Below are positions 29,528 to 38,830 of a stretch of DNA of 64,000 bases, piece after piece. Source of the DNA: Dyella sp. RRB7. Lineage in GTDB: Bacteria; Pseudomonadota; Gammaproteobacteria; Xanthomonadales; Rhodanobacteraceae. Under the pieces are notes generated by a model, which worked only from the letters and a program-made list of their open reading frames with translations, was not told the DNA's origin and did no database searches. Position numbers and translations under genes: made by a program. The stretch is taken from the NCBI RefSeq assembly GCF_022761115.1, contig NZ_JAKWJS010000001.1, positions 310,001-374,000 of the forward strand, read 5' to 3'. How positions within the stretch are numbered: position 1 is the stretch's first letter; each line of letters starts with the position of its first letter.

Positions 29528-29603
29528 GGCCGGGTAGCTCAGTTGGTAGAGCAGGGGATTGAAAATCCCCGTGTCGGCGGTTCGATTCCGTCCCCGGCCA
29601 CCA
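29528..29603 (+). tRNA. tRNA-Phe (GAA)
   Basis: 76-nt cloverleaf with encoded CCA. Acceptor arms GGCCGGG / CCCGGCC, D-arm AGCTCAGTTGGTAGAGC, anticodon stem GGGGATTGAAAATCCCC with GAA in the loop, and T-loop TTCGATT. An accessory pocket begins just downstream, so the 3' end could be an attachment site, but no second copy of the 3' end is visible. Confidence 0.98.
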
Positions 29604-29612
29604 TGATTTCAA

Positions 29613-29638
29613 GGGCTTGCAGCGATGCAGGCCCTTTT
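29613..29638 (+). terminator. Terminator of tRNA-Phe
   Basis: 9-bp stem (GGGCTTGCA / TGCAGGCCC, one G-U pair) with a GCGA loop followed by TTTTCATTTTT, 9 nt after the CCA. Confidence 0.85.
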
Positions 29639-29802
29639 CATTTTTGAATCTCGACGATCTGGTTGCCATTCGGTTGCCGTTTGCTTTTGGCTCCCCTGCA
29701 ATTGGCTAATCAACGCCCCCTCGGGGCGAAACAACCAGAATATCTATGCTCAACCGCCATTGGCTCCCTAAACTCTGTAGAGGCATGATGCCGAAATAGT
29801 TA

Positions 29803-30036
29803 GGTCAACATCCTTCTGCGCTTTACGCGCATCGCGGCTGACGCCGCGCTCACGAAGCCACACATAGAGACTGTGCGATGACACGCCGAGGCGCTCGGCC
29901 ACCTAGGTGAGGGGTAGCCACGCTCGCTAACTTGCTTGACCGCTTCCGCCTTGAACTCGTCAGTGAAACGCTTGCTGGTCATAGATCCTCCGATCCTCAA
30001 TAGACACTATCAGGTGTCTACGGAATCAGGGGCGTA
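29803..30036 (-). pseudogene. Truncated IS3-family orfA remnant
   Basis: On the minus strand an ATG at 29982 starts MTSKRFTDEFKAEAVKQVSE, a typical IS3-family OrfA helix-turn-helix. After RGYP one C of a C run is missing, shifting the frame; in the restored frame the expected GAG is a TAG, so it is doubly inactivated. Similarity stops after a KDVD-like segment near 29803, so orfB and most of the element are gone. Upstream, a TAGACAC-TATCAG-GTGTCTA palindrome (30001-30020) looks like the element's terminal region. Confidence 0.8.
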
Positions 30037-30101
30037 CCAGCCTAACTAAATAGCCGGGTTCAGCCTACAAACTAAACTCGCTTATATGAGCTTTTCTTTA
30101 A

Positions 30102-30380
30102 TTACAGAGTCGAAACTGTCCGAGCCTGGCCCGCCTCTGCCCTAGAAGCATACGCAGCGTCGGCAGCTTCCGCGTGGCGGATCAACTCCACGGCAAAAGC
30201 CCGCATTTCATCTGCAGTGCCATGAAAGGTCACCTGCATTCCCGTGTAGTGACCGGAAGAGAATGCTAAAAAAACAGTTGGCTGGTCTGCTCGCATTGCA
30301 CTAATGGTCACGCTAGTCGCCCCCATTCGCGCCACGTTTGGCGAGCTCAGGACCGTCTTCGTTGCACTTTCAATATTCAT
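30102..30380 (-). CDS. Hypothetical protein (92 aa)
   Basis: MNIESATKTVLSSPNVARMG start, mixed alpha/beta composition (QPTVFLAFSSGHYTGMQVTF followed by a helical MRAFAVELIRHAEAADAAY stretch), no membrane segment or signal. GGAAGAGAG lies before the ATG. Base composition is less GC-rich than the flanking housekeeping genes and it sits between two IS remnants, so it is probably acquired. I do not recognise the family; the HGTADEMRAFA segment suggests a small globular fold. Confidence 0.6.
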   Translation of the reverse strand: MNIESATKTVLSSPNVARMGATSVTISAMRADQPTVFLAFSSGHYTGMQVTFHGTADEMRAFAVELIRHAEAADAAYASRAEAGQARTVSTL

Positions 30381-30780
30381 GATCTCTCTCTTCCATGTGG
30401 TCAGCCCATCGCAGCTGATGCAGAGGGCGAGCCTTCCCCACTCGCCGGGCCAATCACGTTTCCCCTAGCAGCTACTGCGCAGTGCGTCGCATTGCCACAA
30501 TTACAATACTGCAATCTATCGTGTCATAAATCAATTTCTGATCCATGACAGGTATGTTTGGCAATGAAGCAAGAAGCAAGTTGCTGCCTGCCCTGAAGGG
30601 CATAAAACGCCAGCCAAATCGTCTAGCAGTGCCATGTCTAGCATTTGGCTAGCGATCCTTCGATTGCCACCATCCGGGTGCCGGATGCCCTGCGCCTTGC
30701 CCCAACTAAGGGCCAAATCCAATTGGTACTGAGCTTGCCCTCGAAAAAACGAATCCCTTGCTGAGCGTTTAAACTCAAGC
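30381..30780. other. Gene-free stretch of lower GC
   Basis: About 400 bp between the 92-aa gene and the IS3 copy. I see no supported gene, RNA or ordered repeat. An 83-codon minus-strand frame exists, but it lacks a clear ribosome site and recognisable protein character. Confidence 0.4.
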
Positions 30781-30796
30781 AAGGAGAGTCAAGAAA

Positions 30797-31089
30797 ATGA
30801 GCAAGACGACGCGGGCGCGGTACACGCTCTAATTCAAGCTGGAAGCGGTTCGGCTGGTCAAAGCCGGTCAGAGCGTTGCGGCCGTGACCGCGACGCTGGA
30901 CGTGCCAGCGCAGTCGATTTCCAACTGGGTCAAGGCTGAGCAGGAAGGCAAGCTTGGCGGAGCGGGTACGAAGCCGGCGAGCCCGGAGCAGATAGAGTTG
31001 TCGAGACTTCGTGCCGAAATGGCGCGGCTGAAGATGGAGCGCGACATCCTAAAAAAGCCTGTGCGTACTTCGCGCAGGACTCGACGTGA
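30797..31089 (+). pseudogene. IS3 orfA, broken
   Basis: Starts MSKTTRARYTL with AAGGAG upstream. Codon 12 is TAA (30830-30832) where a Glu codon is expected, followed in frame by FKLEAVRLVKAGQSVAAVTA, a helix-turn-helix of IS3 OrfA, and a leucine-zipper-like helix (ELSRLRAEMARLKMERDILK). One A seems missing from the A run near 31052-31057, so the expected end (KKACAYFAQDST, stop at 31087) is out of frame. Confidence 0.85.
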
Positions 31090-31984
31090 AGTACGCGTTC
31101 ATCGAACGCAATCGCCGTCACTGGCCGATTTCGGTGTTATGCGAAGTACTCGATGTGAGCCCCAGCGGCTTTCATCAGCGGCGCCAACGTATCACGCAGC
31201 ACAAGCCGCACCGGCGCACATCAAGGCGATTCACGCGGAGGTCAAGGGCGAATACGGGTGGCCGCGCATGTGGAAAGAGCTGGTTGCACGCAGCGTACGC
31301 GTGGGCAAGGAGCGAGTTCGCAAGCTGATGGCGCAGCATGGTATTCGCGCACGGCACAAGCGCAAGTACATCGCGACGACGAACTCGAACCACAACCTGC
31401 CGGTCGCTCCGAACCTGTTGGAGCGCAACTTCGCGGCGACAGCGCCGAATCAGGTCTGGACGAGCGACATCACGTATGTGGCGACGGCCGAAGGTTGGCT
31501 GTATCTGGCCGTCATCATCGACCTGTTCAGCCGGCAGGTGGTGGGCTGGTCGATGCAGCCGCATATGAAGGCCGAGATGGTCACGGACGCGCTGCGCATG
31601 GCATGGTTCCGGCGCCGCCCCGAAGCCGGCGTGATTGTGCATAGCGACCGCGGTAGCCAGTATTGCAGCGGACTCTTCCAGGACACGCTCAAGGCGTACG
31701 GCATGCGTTCATCGATGAGCCGGCGCAGCGATTGTTGGGATGCGCCGACCGAAAGCCTGTGGGGTTCGCTGAAGGTCGCACGACTGCACGGTCAGCACTT
31801 CGCGACGCGGCGTGCCGCGATGGATGAAATCATCGACTGGCTTGGCTTCTACAATGCCCGCCGACTGCATTCGACATTGAACTACGTCAGCCCCATGACG
31901 TTCGAGAAGAATTGGGCCGACGCTCAGCGAGGGCAAGGGGCAAGGTCAAACAAGCTCTGGCCAATGGAAGGAAGACGCGCGTAG
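31086..31984 (+). pseudogene. IS3 orfB transposase, frameshifted
   Basis: GTG start at 31086 gives MKYAFIERNRRHWPISVLCE; the frame is lost between about 31190 and 31215, where sequence encoding the usual linker appears deleted. It resumes in another frame at AHIKAIHAEVKGEYGWPRMW. The DDE catalytic residues are all still encoded: Asp in WTSDITYV, Asp in VIVHSDRGSQY, Glu in APTESLWGSLK. The C-terminus (WLGFYNARRLHSTLNYVSPM) is canonical IS3-group. Confidence 0.9.
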
Positions 31985-32283
31985 TCAATCTGCTCAAGGG
32001 TGGCTCGGAGTTGTCGACGTTCTATATTGTTGATGATCAAAACCTATGGATACAGATACTTTGTGCGCCAGATCGGGGACAGTGGCACGGACGCATTGAC
32101 GGATTCCGAGTCATCGTTCCCGATACTCAATCAGTATCGAAATTGCCATCGGCCGAGAATTGTCCGAGCGACCCTCTCCATACCGGTCTAGATACAAGCC
32201 CTAGTCCGGGCTAATGGCCATAACGACCTTGCTGCGGGGCAGCTCGAATCACCACGCCCCTCCGAAACCAACAGCAATGCTCG
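31985..32283. other. Gene-free stretch after the IS copy
   Basis: About 300 bp, less GC-rich than the chromosome around it, without a supported gene or RNA. Probably residual acquired DNA between the IS remnant and the host-attachment-family gene. Confidence 0.4.
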
Positions 32284-32742
32284 TCAGCCTTCAACCGCCG
32301 AGTACAACCGCTCGGGCAGATAGCCGCGCAAGGCGGCGGCGTCGAGGTGAACGAGGTTCTTGTCCACTTCGAGCAAGACGCGTTGACGCATCGGCGCATC
32401 CAGCCGATCGCGAATGACGCCGAGGAAGGCAGGCGCCGCGATCAGCACGAGCGCATCGAAGCGGCCATCGTTGCAGCCCTTCTTCAGGAACCGGGCCAGC
32501 TCGAGGGCAAAGATGGCCGCTTCCTGCTCCGTTGCCGTGGTATCGGGATCTTCGGCGTGACGCCCAGGCCCGAAGCGATCAAAGGCACGTCCCGGCTTGT
32601 CAGAAACCAACTCGTGGTCCTGCAGACGGCCTTCGGGATGGATGAATGAGTCCAGCTCTCGCAGCGGGCCCATGGGCTGAGTGGCCTGGAACAACCGCGC
32701 CACCGCGCGGTTGGCGACCACGATCCACACGGTCTTTTTCAT
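32284..32742 (-). CDS. Host attachment protein family (PF10116-like)
   Basis: 152 residues. The start MKKTVWIVVANRAVARLFQA, the central HAEDPDTTATEQEAAIFALE, and the end VHLDAAALRGYLPERL match the family named after a gene needed for Agrobacterium attachment to plant cells (also called host attachment or AtsE-like). Predicted cytoplasmic; its biochemical role is unknown. The ATG at 32742 is 7 nt after AGGAG; a GTG one codon earlier is possible. A phasin gene lies upstream on the same strand. Confidence 0.85.
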   Translation of the reverse strand: MKKTVWIVVANRAVARLFQATQPMGPLRELDSFIHPEGRLQDHELVSDKPGRAFDRFGPGRHAEDPDTTATEQEAAIFALELARFLKKGCNDGRFDALVLIAAPAFLGVIRDRLDAPMRQRVLLEVDKNLVHLDAAALRGYLPERLYSAVEG

Positions 32743-32948
32743 CACGCGCTCCTAGGCCGTTTCACCAGGAATGCCATGCGCTGTACTGCGCCAATGGCAT
32801 GCGGCTGGTCATCGGCATCAGCGGCAGGTTCCGCGCAAAGGCGTCAAGCGGGCGTGAGCAGTTTATCCGTGCCGCCAGCGATGGGAGCGGCAACCGTGTT
32901 GTTGATCATCGCCGGTAAAAATGGACAGCATGGCCCATGGGGGCGACG

Positions 32949-33407
32949 TTACTTGTCCTTCGCAGGTCCCTTTCCTTCCGCCCACGGCCACAGCTTGCCC
33001 CACTGGGCCACGATGTCGTTCCACGGCGTGTTGGCCAAACCGACATCGCCCACGCTTCCCAGTGCACGGGCAGTGTCCTGCTGCCAGGTCTGGATCGCCT
33101 CCTGCAGACCCTGCGCGAAATGCGCCTGTACATTGGCTGCAATCTGGTTGTTGACCGTGCTGTCGCCCATCCTCTGCTGAAGCAGACGCCGGAAGGTTTC
33201 GGCCGGCATCGTCGCCAGCGCTTGCCAGTCCTGCGCCTTCAGCAGCTGCTCCACCTTCGACTGCGACTCGGCGATGCCGTCGTCGACCGCGCGACTGGAC
33301 AGCTCCAGCCATTTCTTCCAGTTCTCCATCACCAGCTTGCTTATGCGCAACTGAAGCTCGGCATTGGCTTTGTAGAGGTTGAGCGGCAGATCGCTTTGGG
33401 TAGTCAT
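32949..33407 (-). CDS. Phasin family protein
   Basis: 152 residues, highly helical and without cysteine. The pattern YKANAELQLRISKLVMENWK, then SKVEQLLKAQDWQALATMPA and the C-terminal QTWQQDTARALG fit the phasin family (PF09361), proteins that coat polyhydroxyalkanoate granules or act as amphipathic stress proteins. No PHA synthase gene is in the window, so granule association is inferred. The C-terminus GKLWPWAEGKGPAKDK is Lys/Trp-rich. Confidence 0.8.
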   Translation of the reverse strand: MTTQSDLPLNLYKANAELQLRISKLVMENWKKWLELSSRAVDDGIAESQSKVEQLLKAQDWQALATMPAETFRRLLQQRMGDSTVNNQIAANVQAHFAQGLQEAIQTWQQDTARALGSVGDVGLANTPWNDIVAQWGKLWPWAEGKGPAKDK

Positions 33408-33908
33408 GATCCAGGGCCTCGATGGTCGACAGCACGCATGCATTGCGGCAAGCGGAATCAGAAAAGCCAGACCACCAGACACTAGCGTTGGCGTCGTGAT
33501 GCCGGTGTCACGGCAACCGGGCGGGCACGGCACTGGCCGGGTTATTCCCGTTAGTTCAGCGATTGGACGGCCAAAGCACGTAGCGCCGAGCACGAGAAGA
33601 TGGCGCGCGCGAAACTGTCCGCCGGGGGCCATACCCACGTGCGCGATGTGATTTGAAGGAAGGTTTCTGGCGACCGCCAAGGCGGATGAACAAGCCGGCG
33701 GACAAGAGCGTGGCGTTACAGCCCACCCTGGATACAGGCCGGATCATCGGCACCGACCGGCATGGGTCGAGGTCGCGATCGACAGGGCTGGTGGCGACGT
33801 GGCGCCCCGCCTCGCGGCACGTGCAGCACATAGACCGTCGTGATCGACTGGTAGCCCAGGTGCGGCGATGACACCGCACCTGGGCCTGGTGCTATCGAAC
33901 GACTACGC
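33408..33908. other. Intergenic region with a 12-bp hairpin
   Basis: 500 bp between the phasin and HU genes with no supported gene. A perfect 12-bp stem at 33854-33885 (GCCCAGGTGCGG and complement, 8-nt loop) lies 24 nt beyond the HU stop; it has no U tract on the HU strand, so it is not a classical terminator. Confidence 0.5.
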
Positions 33909-34307
33909 TTAGAGCGCAGCGTCCTTGAGCTTCTTCAGCGGGCGAACCTTCAGCTTCACCGTGGCGGGCTTGGCAGCAAACCACTGCTCTTCCTTGGTGA
34001 AGGGGTTGATGCCCTTGCGCTTCGGCTTGGCCGGCACGCTGACAGCGGTGATCTTCAGCAGGCCCGGCAAGGTGAAGTGGCCGGCACCCTTCTTGTGCAC
34101 CGAACCGGTCACGGCTGCCTCGAGCGACGCCAGCACGGCGCGCACGTCCTTGGCGATCACGCCGCTGGTTTCAGCGATGTGAGCGACCAGGCCCGACTTG
34201 CCCAGGGCTTCCTTGATCGGCTTGTGGACGACTGCCTTGGCGGCGGTCTTCGGAGCTGCCTTCGGAGCGGCCTTCTTCTTTGCTACGGCTTTCTGCGCCT
34301 TCGCCAT
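33909..34307 (-). CDS. HU-family DNA-binding protein with histone-H1-like N-terminal tail
   Basis: 132 residues. The first 30 or so are Lys/Ala/Pro-rich (AKKKAAPKAAPKTAAKA), like the tail of bacterial H1-like proteins. Residues about 32-130 form an HU-type domain (KSGLVAHIAETSGVIAKDVR, KKGAGHFTLPGLLKITAV, GINPFTKEEQWFAAKPATVK). It should bind and compact DNA. The start at 34307 with GGGGAAA upstream gives the compact protein; a longer frame is not supported. Similar tailed HU proteins occur in Xanthomonadales. Confidence 0.9.
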   Translation of the reverse strand: MAKAQKAVAKKKAAPKAAPKTAAKAVVHKPIKEALGKSGLVAHIAETSGVIAKDVRAVLASLEAAVTGSVHKKGAGHFTLPGLLKITAVSVPAKPKRKGINPFTKEEQWFAAKPATVKLKVRPLKKLKDAAL

Positions 34308-34601
34308 ACATTTCCCCGTGGTCATCAAGATGATGGTGTGTTCAATGCCTCTCGGCATTGCGGAATGTATGGCATGCCAGCCCATCGCGCCAAGCTGCAA
34401 GACGGAAAAAATGCGGTTTTTTTGCAGTTCCGGTCAGGCGGGGGTGAAGAAAGTCACGATTGCGGGCTCCGCAAGCCTGTTTTCTAGGACTTTTCCGAGG
34501 GAAGCACCACCCGGCCGCCGCCTCCCGGCAAGGCCCGGCTATGGACCCGTGGCGCGGACGCTGTCTACTATCGAGGTTCGTTTCCCCGCCTGGTGGTAAC
34601 C

Positions 34602-36257
34602 ATGAAGCGTCTGGCCTTATCCGTGCTTGCCCTGTCCGTGTCGACGGTGCTGTTCGCCGCATCGACCACGCCGACCATCGACCCGCACCGCTTGTCGGAC
34701 GAGGTCAAAACCCTGTCCTCCGATGCCTTTGAAGGTCGCGGGCCTGCCACGGCAGCCGAGACCAAGACCATCGACTACATGATCGCCCAGTTCAAGGCGG
34801 CCGGTGTCCAGCCCGGAGGCGACCTCAAGAACGGCAAGCGCGAGTGGACCCAGGCCGTGCCGCTGCTGCAGTCGGACATCGTCGGCAAGCCAGCCTTGTC
34901 CTTCACCGTCAACGGCAAGACCGAGGACCTTACCCAGGGCAAGGAAATCGCCGTGCGCTCCGCGCTGGACGGCTCCAAGGCCGTGGCGATCAACAACGCG
35001 CCGCTGGTGTTCGTCGGCTACGGCGTGAAGGCGCCGGAGCGCAACTGGGACGACTTCAAGGGCGTGGACCTGCACGGCAAGATCGCCGTGGTGCTGATCA
35101 ACGACCCGGACTTCGAGACCGGCGTGGGTGATTTCGGCGGCAAGGCCATGACCTACTACGGCCGCTGGACCTACAAGTACGAGGAAGCCGCCCGCCAGGG
35201 CGCCGCCGGCATGCTGATCATCCACGAGACCGCGCCGGCCTCCTACGGCTGGGCCACGGTGGCCAATTCCAACACCAACACCCAGTTCGACGTGGTGCGC
35301 GACCATCCCTCCAGCGTGCACACGCCGGTGGAAGCGTGGATCCAGCGCGACGTGGCGGTGGACCTGTTCAAGGCCGCCGGCCTGGATTTCGAGGCGCTGA
35401 AGAAGCAGGCGCAGACGCGCGAGTTCAAGCCGGTGGTGCTCAAGGGCGAGACCTTCTCGGCCAACTACAAGATCGACTCCAAGGTGATCACCTCGCACAA
35501 CATCGTGGCGCGCATCGAAGGCAGCAAGCGCCCCGATGAAACCGTGATCTACAGCGCGCACTGGGATCACCTGGGCATAGGCGCGCCCGATGCCACCGGC
35601 GACAAGATCTACAACGGCGCCGTGGACAACGCCACCGGCACTGCCGCGCTGATCGAGCTGGCCCGCGCCTTCGCCAGCCAGCCCAGGCCGGAGCGTTCGG
35701 TGGTGTTCCTCAATGTCACGGCCGAGGAAAAGGGCCTGCTCGGCTCCGAGTACTACGCGACCAAACCGCTCTATCCGCTAGCCAAGACCGTGGCCGATAT
35801 CAACATGGATGCGCTCGACCCGCACGGGCCGGCACGCGACTTCACCATTTCCGGCAGCGCCAAGCTCGACCTGCTCGATGAGCTGACCGATACGGCCAAG
35901 CAGTGGAACCTGACCTACGAGCCTGATCCGAAGCCGGAAGCGGGCCACTTCTTCCGCTCCGATCACTTCTCCTTCGCCAAGCGCGGCGTGCCGGCCATTT
36001 CGTTCGGCTCGGGCAACGACTGGGTCGATGGCGGCCTGGCCGCCGGCAAGGCCGCCGAGGAAGAGTACGTCGCCAAGCACTACCACCAGCCGTCGGACGA
36101 GTGGCAGGCAAGCTGGCAGTTCACCGGCATGGCGCGCGACCTGCAGATCCTCTACACGCTGGGCAGCCAGCTGGCCAATTCCGACACCTGGCCCAACTGG
36201 AGCAAGGATTCGGAGTTCCGCGCCGCCCGCGACGCCACCGCCGCACAGCGCAAGTAA
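34602..36257 (+). CDS. M28-family zinc aminopeptidase, secreted
   Basis: 551 residues. Signal peptide (MKRLALSVLALSVSTVLFA), a PA-domain insertion (about 130-270, KIAVVLINDPDFETGVGD, GAAGMLIIHETAPASYGW), and the M28 metallopeptidase domain with zinc-site motifs: His/Asp in SAHWDHLGIG, bridging Asp in NGAVDNATGTAAL, Glu-Glu in TAEEKGLLGSEYY, Asp in DALDPHGP and His in RSDHFSFAKRG. Probably a periplasmic or secreted peptidase of oligopeptides. GTG at 34593 is an alternative start. It ends at a strong terminator. Confidence 0.92.
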   Translation: MKRLALSVLALSVSTVLFAASTTPTIDPHRLSDEVKTLSSDAFEGRGPATAAETKTIDYMIAQFKAAGVQPGGDLKNGKREWTQAVPLLQSDIVGKPALSFTVNGKTEDLTQGKEIAVRSALDGSKAVAINNAPLVFVGYGVKAPERNWDDFKGVDLHGKIAVVLINDPDFETGVGDFGGKAMTYYGRWTYKYEEAARQGAAGMLIIHETAPASYGWATVANSNTNTQFDVVRDHPSSVHTPVEAWIQRDVAVDLFKAAGLDFEALKKQAQTREFKPVVLKGETFSANYKIDSKVITSHNIVARIEGSKRPDETVIYSAHWDHLGIGAPDATGDKIYNGAVDNATGTAALIELARAFASQPRPERSVVFLNVTAEEKGLLGSEYYATKPLYPLAKTVADINMDALDPHGPARDFTISGSAKLDLLDELTDTAKQWNLTYEPDPKPEAGHFFRSDHFSFAKRGVPAISFGSGNDWVDGGLAAGKAAEEEYVAKHYHQPSDEWQASWQFTGMARDLQILYTLGSQLANSDTWPNWSKDSEFRAARDATAAQRK

Positions 36258-36280
36258 ACGCGCCCTGCGTGTATCGAGAT

Positions 36281-36307
36281 CGGCCCGCAGCGATGCGGGC
36301 CGTTTTT
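36281..36307 (+). terminator. Terminator of the M28 peptidase gene
   Basis: Perfect 9-bp stem (CGGCCCGCA / TGCGGGCCG) with a GCGA tetraloop and a TTTTT tail, 24 nt after the stop. Confidence 0.92.
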
Positions 36308-36486
36308 CTATCGGGCGAGGTGCATTTTCACGTCACGCTGACTCAGATGACGGGCGCAACAGAACCGCAGCATCGCGGTCATCCACCAGCCAGCCGGCCG
36401 CCATGCAACCGTCGCGACGGCATCACCGGGAAGTCATGGACAGCAGGCAGGCTATGCGTCATCTGCCGTAGAAGATCGTCCGACCC

Positions 36487-36744
36487 ATGCTGGCGCAATA
36501 CGTCTACCCCTCGAAAACCGGCCTGTTCCGCATCATCCGTCACGGTCGCCAGTGGCGCGCGCTGTGCGAGGAACAGGAAATCGGGCGGCACGAGACCGCC
36601 GAGTCCGCCTTGATCGCCGCCCGCATCGCCTGCCCGCAGGCCCGCTTGCCCGGCAAGCTGGCGCAGTGGCGCTATATCCCCGAACAGGCGCTGGCGCATT
36701 CGCGGGTGTCGGGTGAAGGCACGCGCTGGCGGCTGACGGGATGA
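36487..36744 (+). CDS. Hypothetical protein (85 aa)
   Basis: MLAQYVYPSKTGLFRIIRHG start; basic, with aromatic residues and Arg/Trp pairs (GRQWRALCEEQEIGRH; LAQWRYIPEQALAH). No membrane or signal segment. It reads like a small conserved xanthomonad protein, with typical chromosomal codon use, but no strong ribosome site is visible. Family not recognised. Confidence 0.5.
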   Translation: MLAQYVYPSKTGLFRIIRHGRQWRALCEEQEIGRHETAESALIAARIACPQARLPGKLAQWRYIPEQALAHSRVSGEGTRWRLTG

Positions 36745-36814
36745 CACGCTTTTCCTCCCCTCCCTCTTGGGCCTGACGGGCGTTGAATCTCAGCCACGAA
36801 CCCTTTGGCCCCAT

Positions 36815-36842
36815 CGCCATTCCCGCGAAAGCGGGAATGGCG
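36815..36842. repeat. CGCCATTCCCGC-GAAA hairpin repeat
   Basis: Perfect 12-bp stem with a GAAA loop, same design as 53900-53927; half-copies lie at about 13691 and 14463. The family (GTCATTCCCGCGAAAGCGGG type) is widespread between proteobacterial genes. The rest of 36745-37015 has no gene and includes another C-rich/G-rich hairpin at 36984-37006. Confidence 0.8.
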
Positions 36843-37015
36843 AGCAAAGAATGGCCTGATCGAGATTCGACGCCCATCAGGCCCTTTGGGGAGTGGGCTG
36901 GAGTGAGGGGCCAAGCTGGCGATCACGCCGAGCCCGAACCGGCTCGAATAAACACGTCCGCGGGTGCCCATCCCTCATCTCGATCCTCGCCCCAAAGGGG
37001 AGAGGAAGCAGGGCA

Positions 37016-38830
37016 TCACTCCTGCGCGTTGATCACCGCCAGGAAGTCCCGCCCGTAACGCTTCAACTTGGCCTCGCCCACGCCGCTGATGGCGCCCAGC
37101 TCCGCTTCGTTGGACGGCAACGCCCGCAACATGGCGAGCAAGGTGGCGTCGTGGAAGATCACGTACGGCGGTACCCCATGCTGCCGGGCCAGTTGGACAC
37201 GCAGCTTGCGCAGCTCCTCCCATAGCGGCTGCTCGTAGGCTTCCACGCCAAGACTGCCGCCCGTCACCAACTGGCTGTCCCGCCGCTTGCGCGAAGCCCG
37301 CGCCGGACGTGCATCCTCGCGCAGGCGCACGGAACGGTTGCCGGTGAGCACTTCGCGGCTGGCCTTGGTCAGGCGCAAGGTGCCAAAGCCTTCCGCATCG
37401 GCTTCCAAAAGCCCCATCGCCAGTAGTTGCCGAAACACCGACCGCCACTGCTTCTCGTCCATGTCGGCGCCGATGCCGAAGGTGGACAGGCGATCATGGC
37501 CAAGCTCGCTCATGCGCGAACTGTCCTCGCCGCGCAGGATGGCGATGACGTGTCCCGAACCAAAGCGCTGCCCACTGCGATAGACGGCGGATAGCGCCTT
37601 CTGCGCCGGCACGGTGGCGTCCCAGGTCTTGGGCGGTTCGATGCAGTTGTCGCAGCGACCGCAAGGACCGTGGAACGCCTCGCCGAACGCAGCCAACAGC
37701 AACTCGCGACGACATTGCGTGGCCTCGGCATAGGCCAGCAGCGACTCCAGCTTCTGCCGCTCCACCCGCTTGCGCTCGTCGGCCGATTCGGACTGGGCGA
37801 TCATCTGGCTCATGGTGACCACGTCCGACAGGCCGTAGATCATCCAGGCATCGGCAGGCAGGCCATCGCGGCCGGCGCGGCCGGTTTCCTGGTAATAGCC
37901 CTCCATGCTGCGCGGCAGGTCCAGATGCGCCACGAAGCGCACGTCGGGCTTGTCGATGCCCATGCCGAACGCCACCGTGGCCACCATCACCAGGCCGTCC
38001 TCGCGCAGGAAGCGGCGCTGGTGCGCATGGCGCGTGGCGGCATCCAGGCCTGCGTGGTACGGCAAGGCATCGATGCCGGCCTCGGCCAGCCACGCCGCCG
38101 TCTCGTCCACCTTGCGGCGGCTGAGCGCGTACACGATGCCGGTTTCGCCACGGCGGCGCTCCAGGAAATCCATCAGCTGCCGCCGCGCGTTGTGGCGCAG
38201 GCCCACCTGGTAGCGGATGTTGGGGCGATCGAAGCTGGAGACGAACTGGCGGGCATCCTGCAGGGCCAGCCTCTCGACGATTTCCTCGCGCGTGCGATCG
38301 TCCGCCGTGGCGGTCAGCGCGATGCGCGGCACCTGCGGAAAGCGCTGGTGCAGCACCGCCAGCTCGCGGTACTCCGGCCGGAAATCATGCCCCCACTGCG
38401 AGACGCAATGCGCCTCGTCGATGGCGAACAGCGCCACTTCGGTACGTTCGAGCAGGCTGAGAAAACGCCCGGTGAGCAAACGCTCCGGCGCCACGTACAG
38501 CAGGTTCAGCTCACCGGCGAGCAGCCGCCGCTCCACCTCGCGCTGGTCTTCCGCGCCCAGGCTGGAGTTGAGGTACGCCGCCGCCACACCCGCCTCGCGC
38601 AGCGCGTCCACCTGATCCTGCATCAGCGCAATCAGCGGCGACACCACGATGCCGGTGCCTTGCCGCACCAACGCCGGAATCTGGTAGCACAACGACTTGC
38701 CGCCGCCGGTAGGCATCAGCACCAGCGCGTCGCCCCCGTCGATCAACTGCTCGACGATCGCCTGCTGCTGATCGCGGAACTGGGTGTAGCCGAAAATGCT
38801 GTGAAGAATGTCGTGGGCAGTAGGAAGCAT
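37016..38830 (-). CDS. recQ: ATP-dependent DNA helicase RecQ
   Basis: 604 residues, the usual RecQ length when started at 38830 ([20 protein letters not shown]). Helicase motifs: Walker [15 protein letters not shown] (40-53), DEAH box ([19 protein letters not shown]), and motif [12 protein letters not shown]. An RQC zinc-binding cluster (C..CGRCDNCI) and a winged helix follow, then a C-terminal HRDC domain ([20 protein letters not shown]). A 3'-5' helicase acting in recombination and fork repair. Confidence 0.97.
   Translation of the reverse strand: MLPTAHDILHSIFGYTQFRDQQQAIVEQLIDGGDALVLMPTGGGKSLCYQIPALVRQGTGIVVSPLIALMQDQVDALREAGVAAAYLNSSLGAEDQREVERRLLAGELNLLYVAPERLLTGRFLSLLERTEVALFAIDEAHCVSQWGHDFRPEYRELAVLHQRFPQVPRIALTATADDRTREEIVERLALQDARQFVSSFDRPNIRYQVGLRHNARRQLMDFLERRRGETGIVYALSRRKVDETAAWLAEAGIDALPYHAGLDAATRHAHQRRFLREDGLVMVATVAFGMGIDKPDVRFVAHLDLPRSMEGYYQETGRAGRDGLPADAWMIYGLSDVVTMSQMIAQSESADERKRVERQKLESLLAYAEATQCRRELLLAAFGEAFHGPCGRCDNCIEPPKTWDATVPAQKALSAVYRSGQRFGSGHVIAILRGEDSSRMSELGHDRLSTFGIGADMDEKQWRSVFRQLLAMGLLEADAEGFGTLRLTKASREVLTGNRSVRLREDARPARASRKRRDSQLVTGGSLGVEAYEQPLWEELRKLRVQLARQHGVPPYVIFHDATLLAMLRALPSNEAELGAISGVGEAKLKRYGRDFLAVINAQE

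Larger units (their letters stand above)
30781..31984 (+). mobile_element. Degraded IS3-family insertion sequence
   Basis: Contains orfA and orfB of an IS3-family element in the standard order with the expected 4-nt junction (orfA TGA overlapping the orfB GTG), but both genes are broken (see the two pseudogenes). I could not define terminal inverted repeats or a target duplication, so the outer limits are approximate. Confidence 0.85.

Noticed and set aside
29528..29603. tRNA-Phe as an active phage or island attachment site
   Set aside because: No integrase gene and no duplicated tRNA 3' end found in the following 4.5 kb.
29346..29669. 107-codon minus-strand frame containing TESNRRHGDFQSPALPTE
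   Set aside because: This well-known spurious peptide is the antisense translation of the tRNA gene.
30531..30782. 83-codon minus-strand frame before the IS3 copy
   Set aside because: No convincing ribosome site, domain or protein-like pattern; in a low-GC pocket where random frames are short but common.
31912..32214. 100-codon plus-strand frame after the IS3 orfB
   Set aside because: Overlaps the transposase end in another frame, and the tail has no recognisable protein features.
33854..33885. 12-bp hairpin after the HU gene as an intrinsic terminator
   Set aside because: The HU-strand sequence after the stem lacks a U run.
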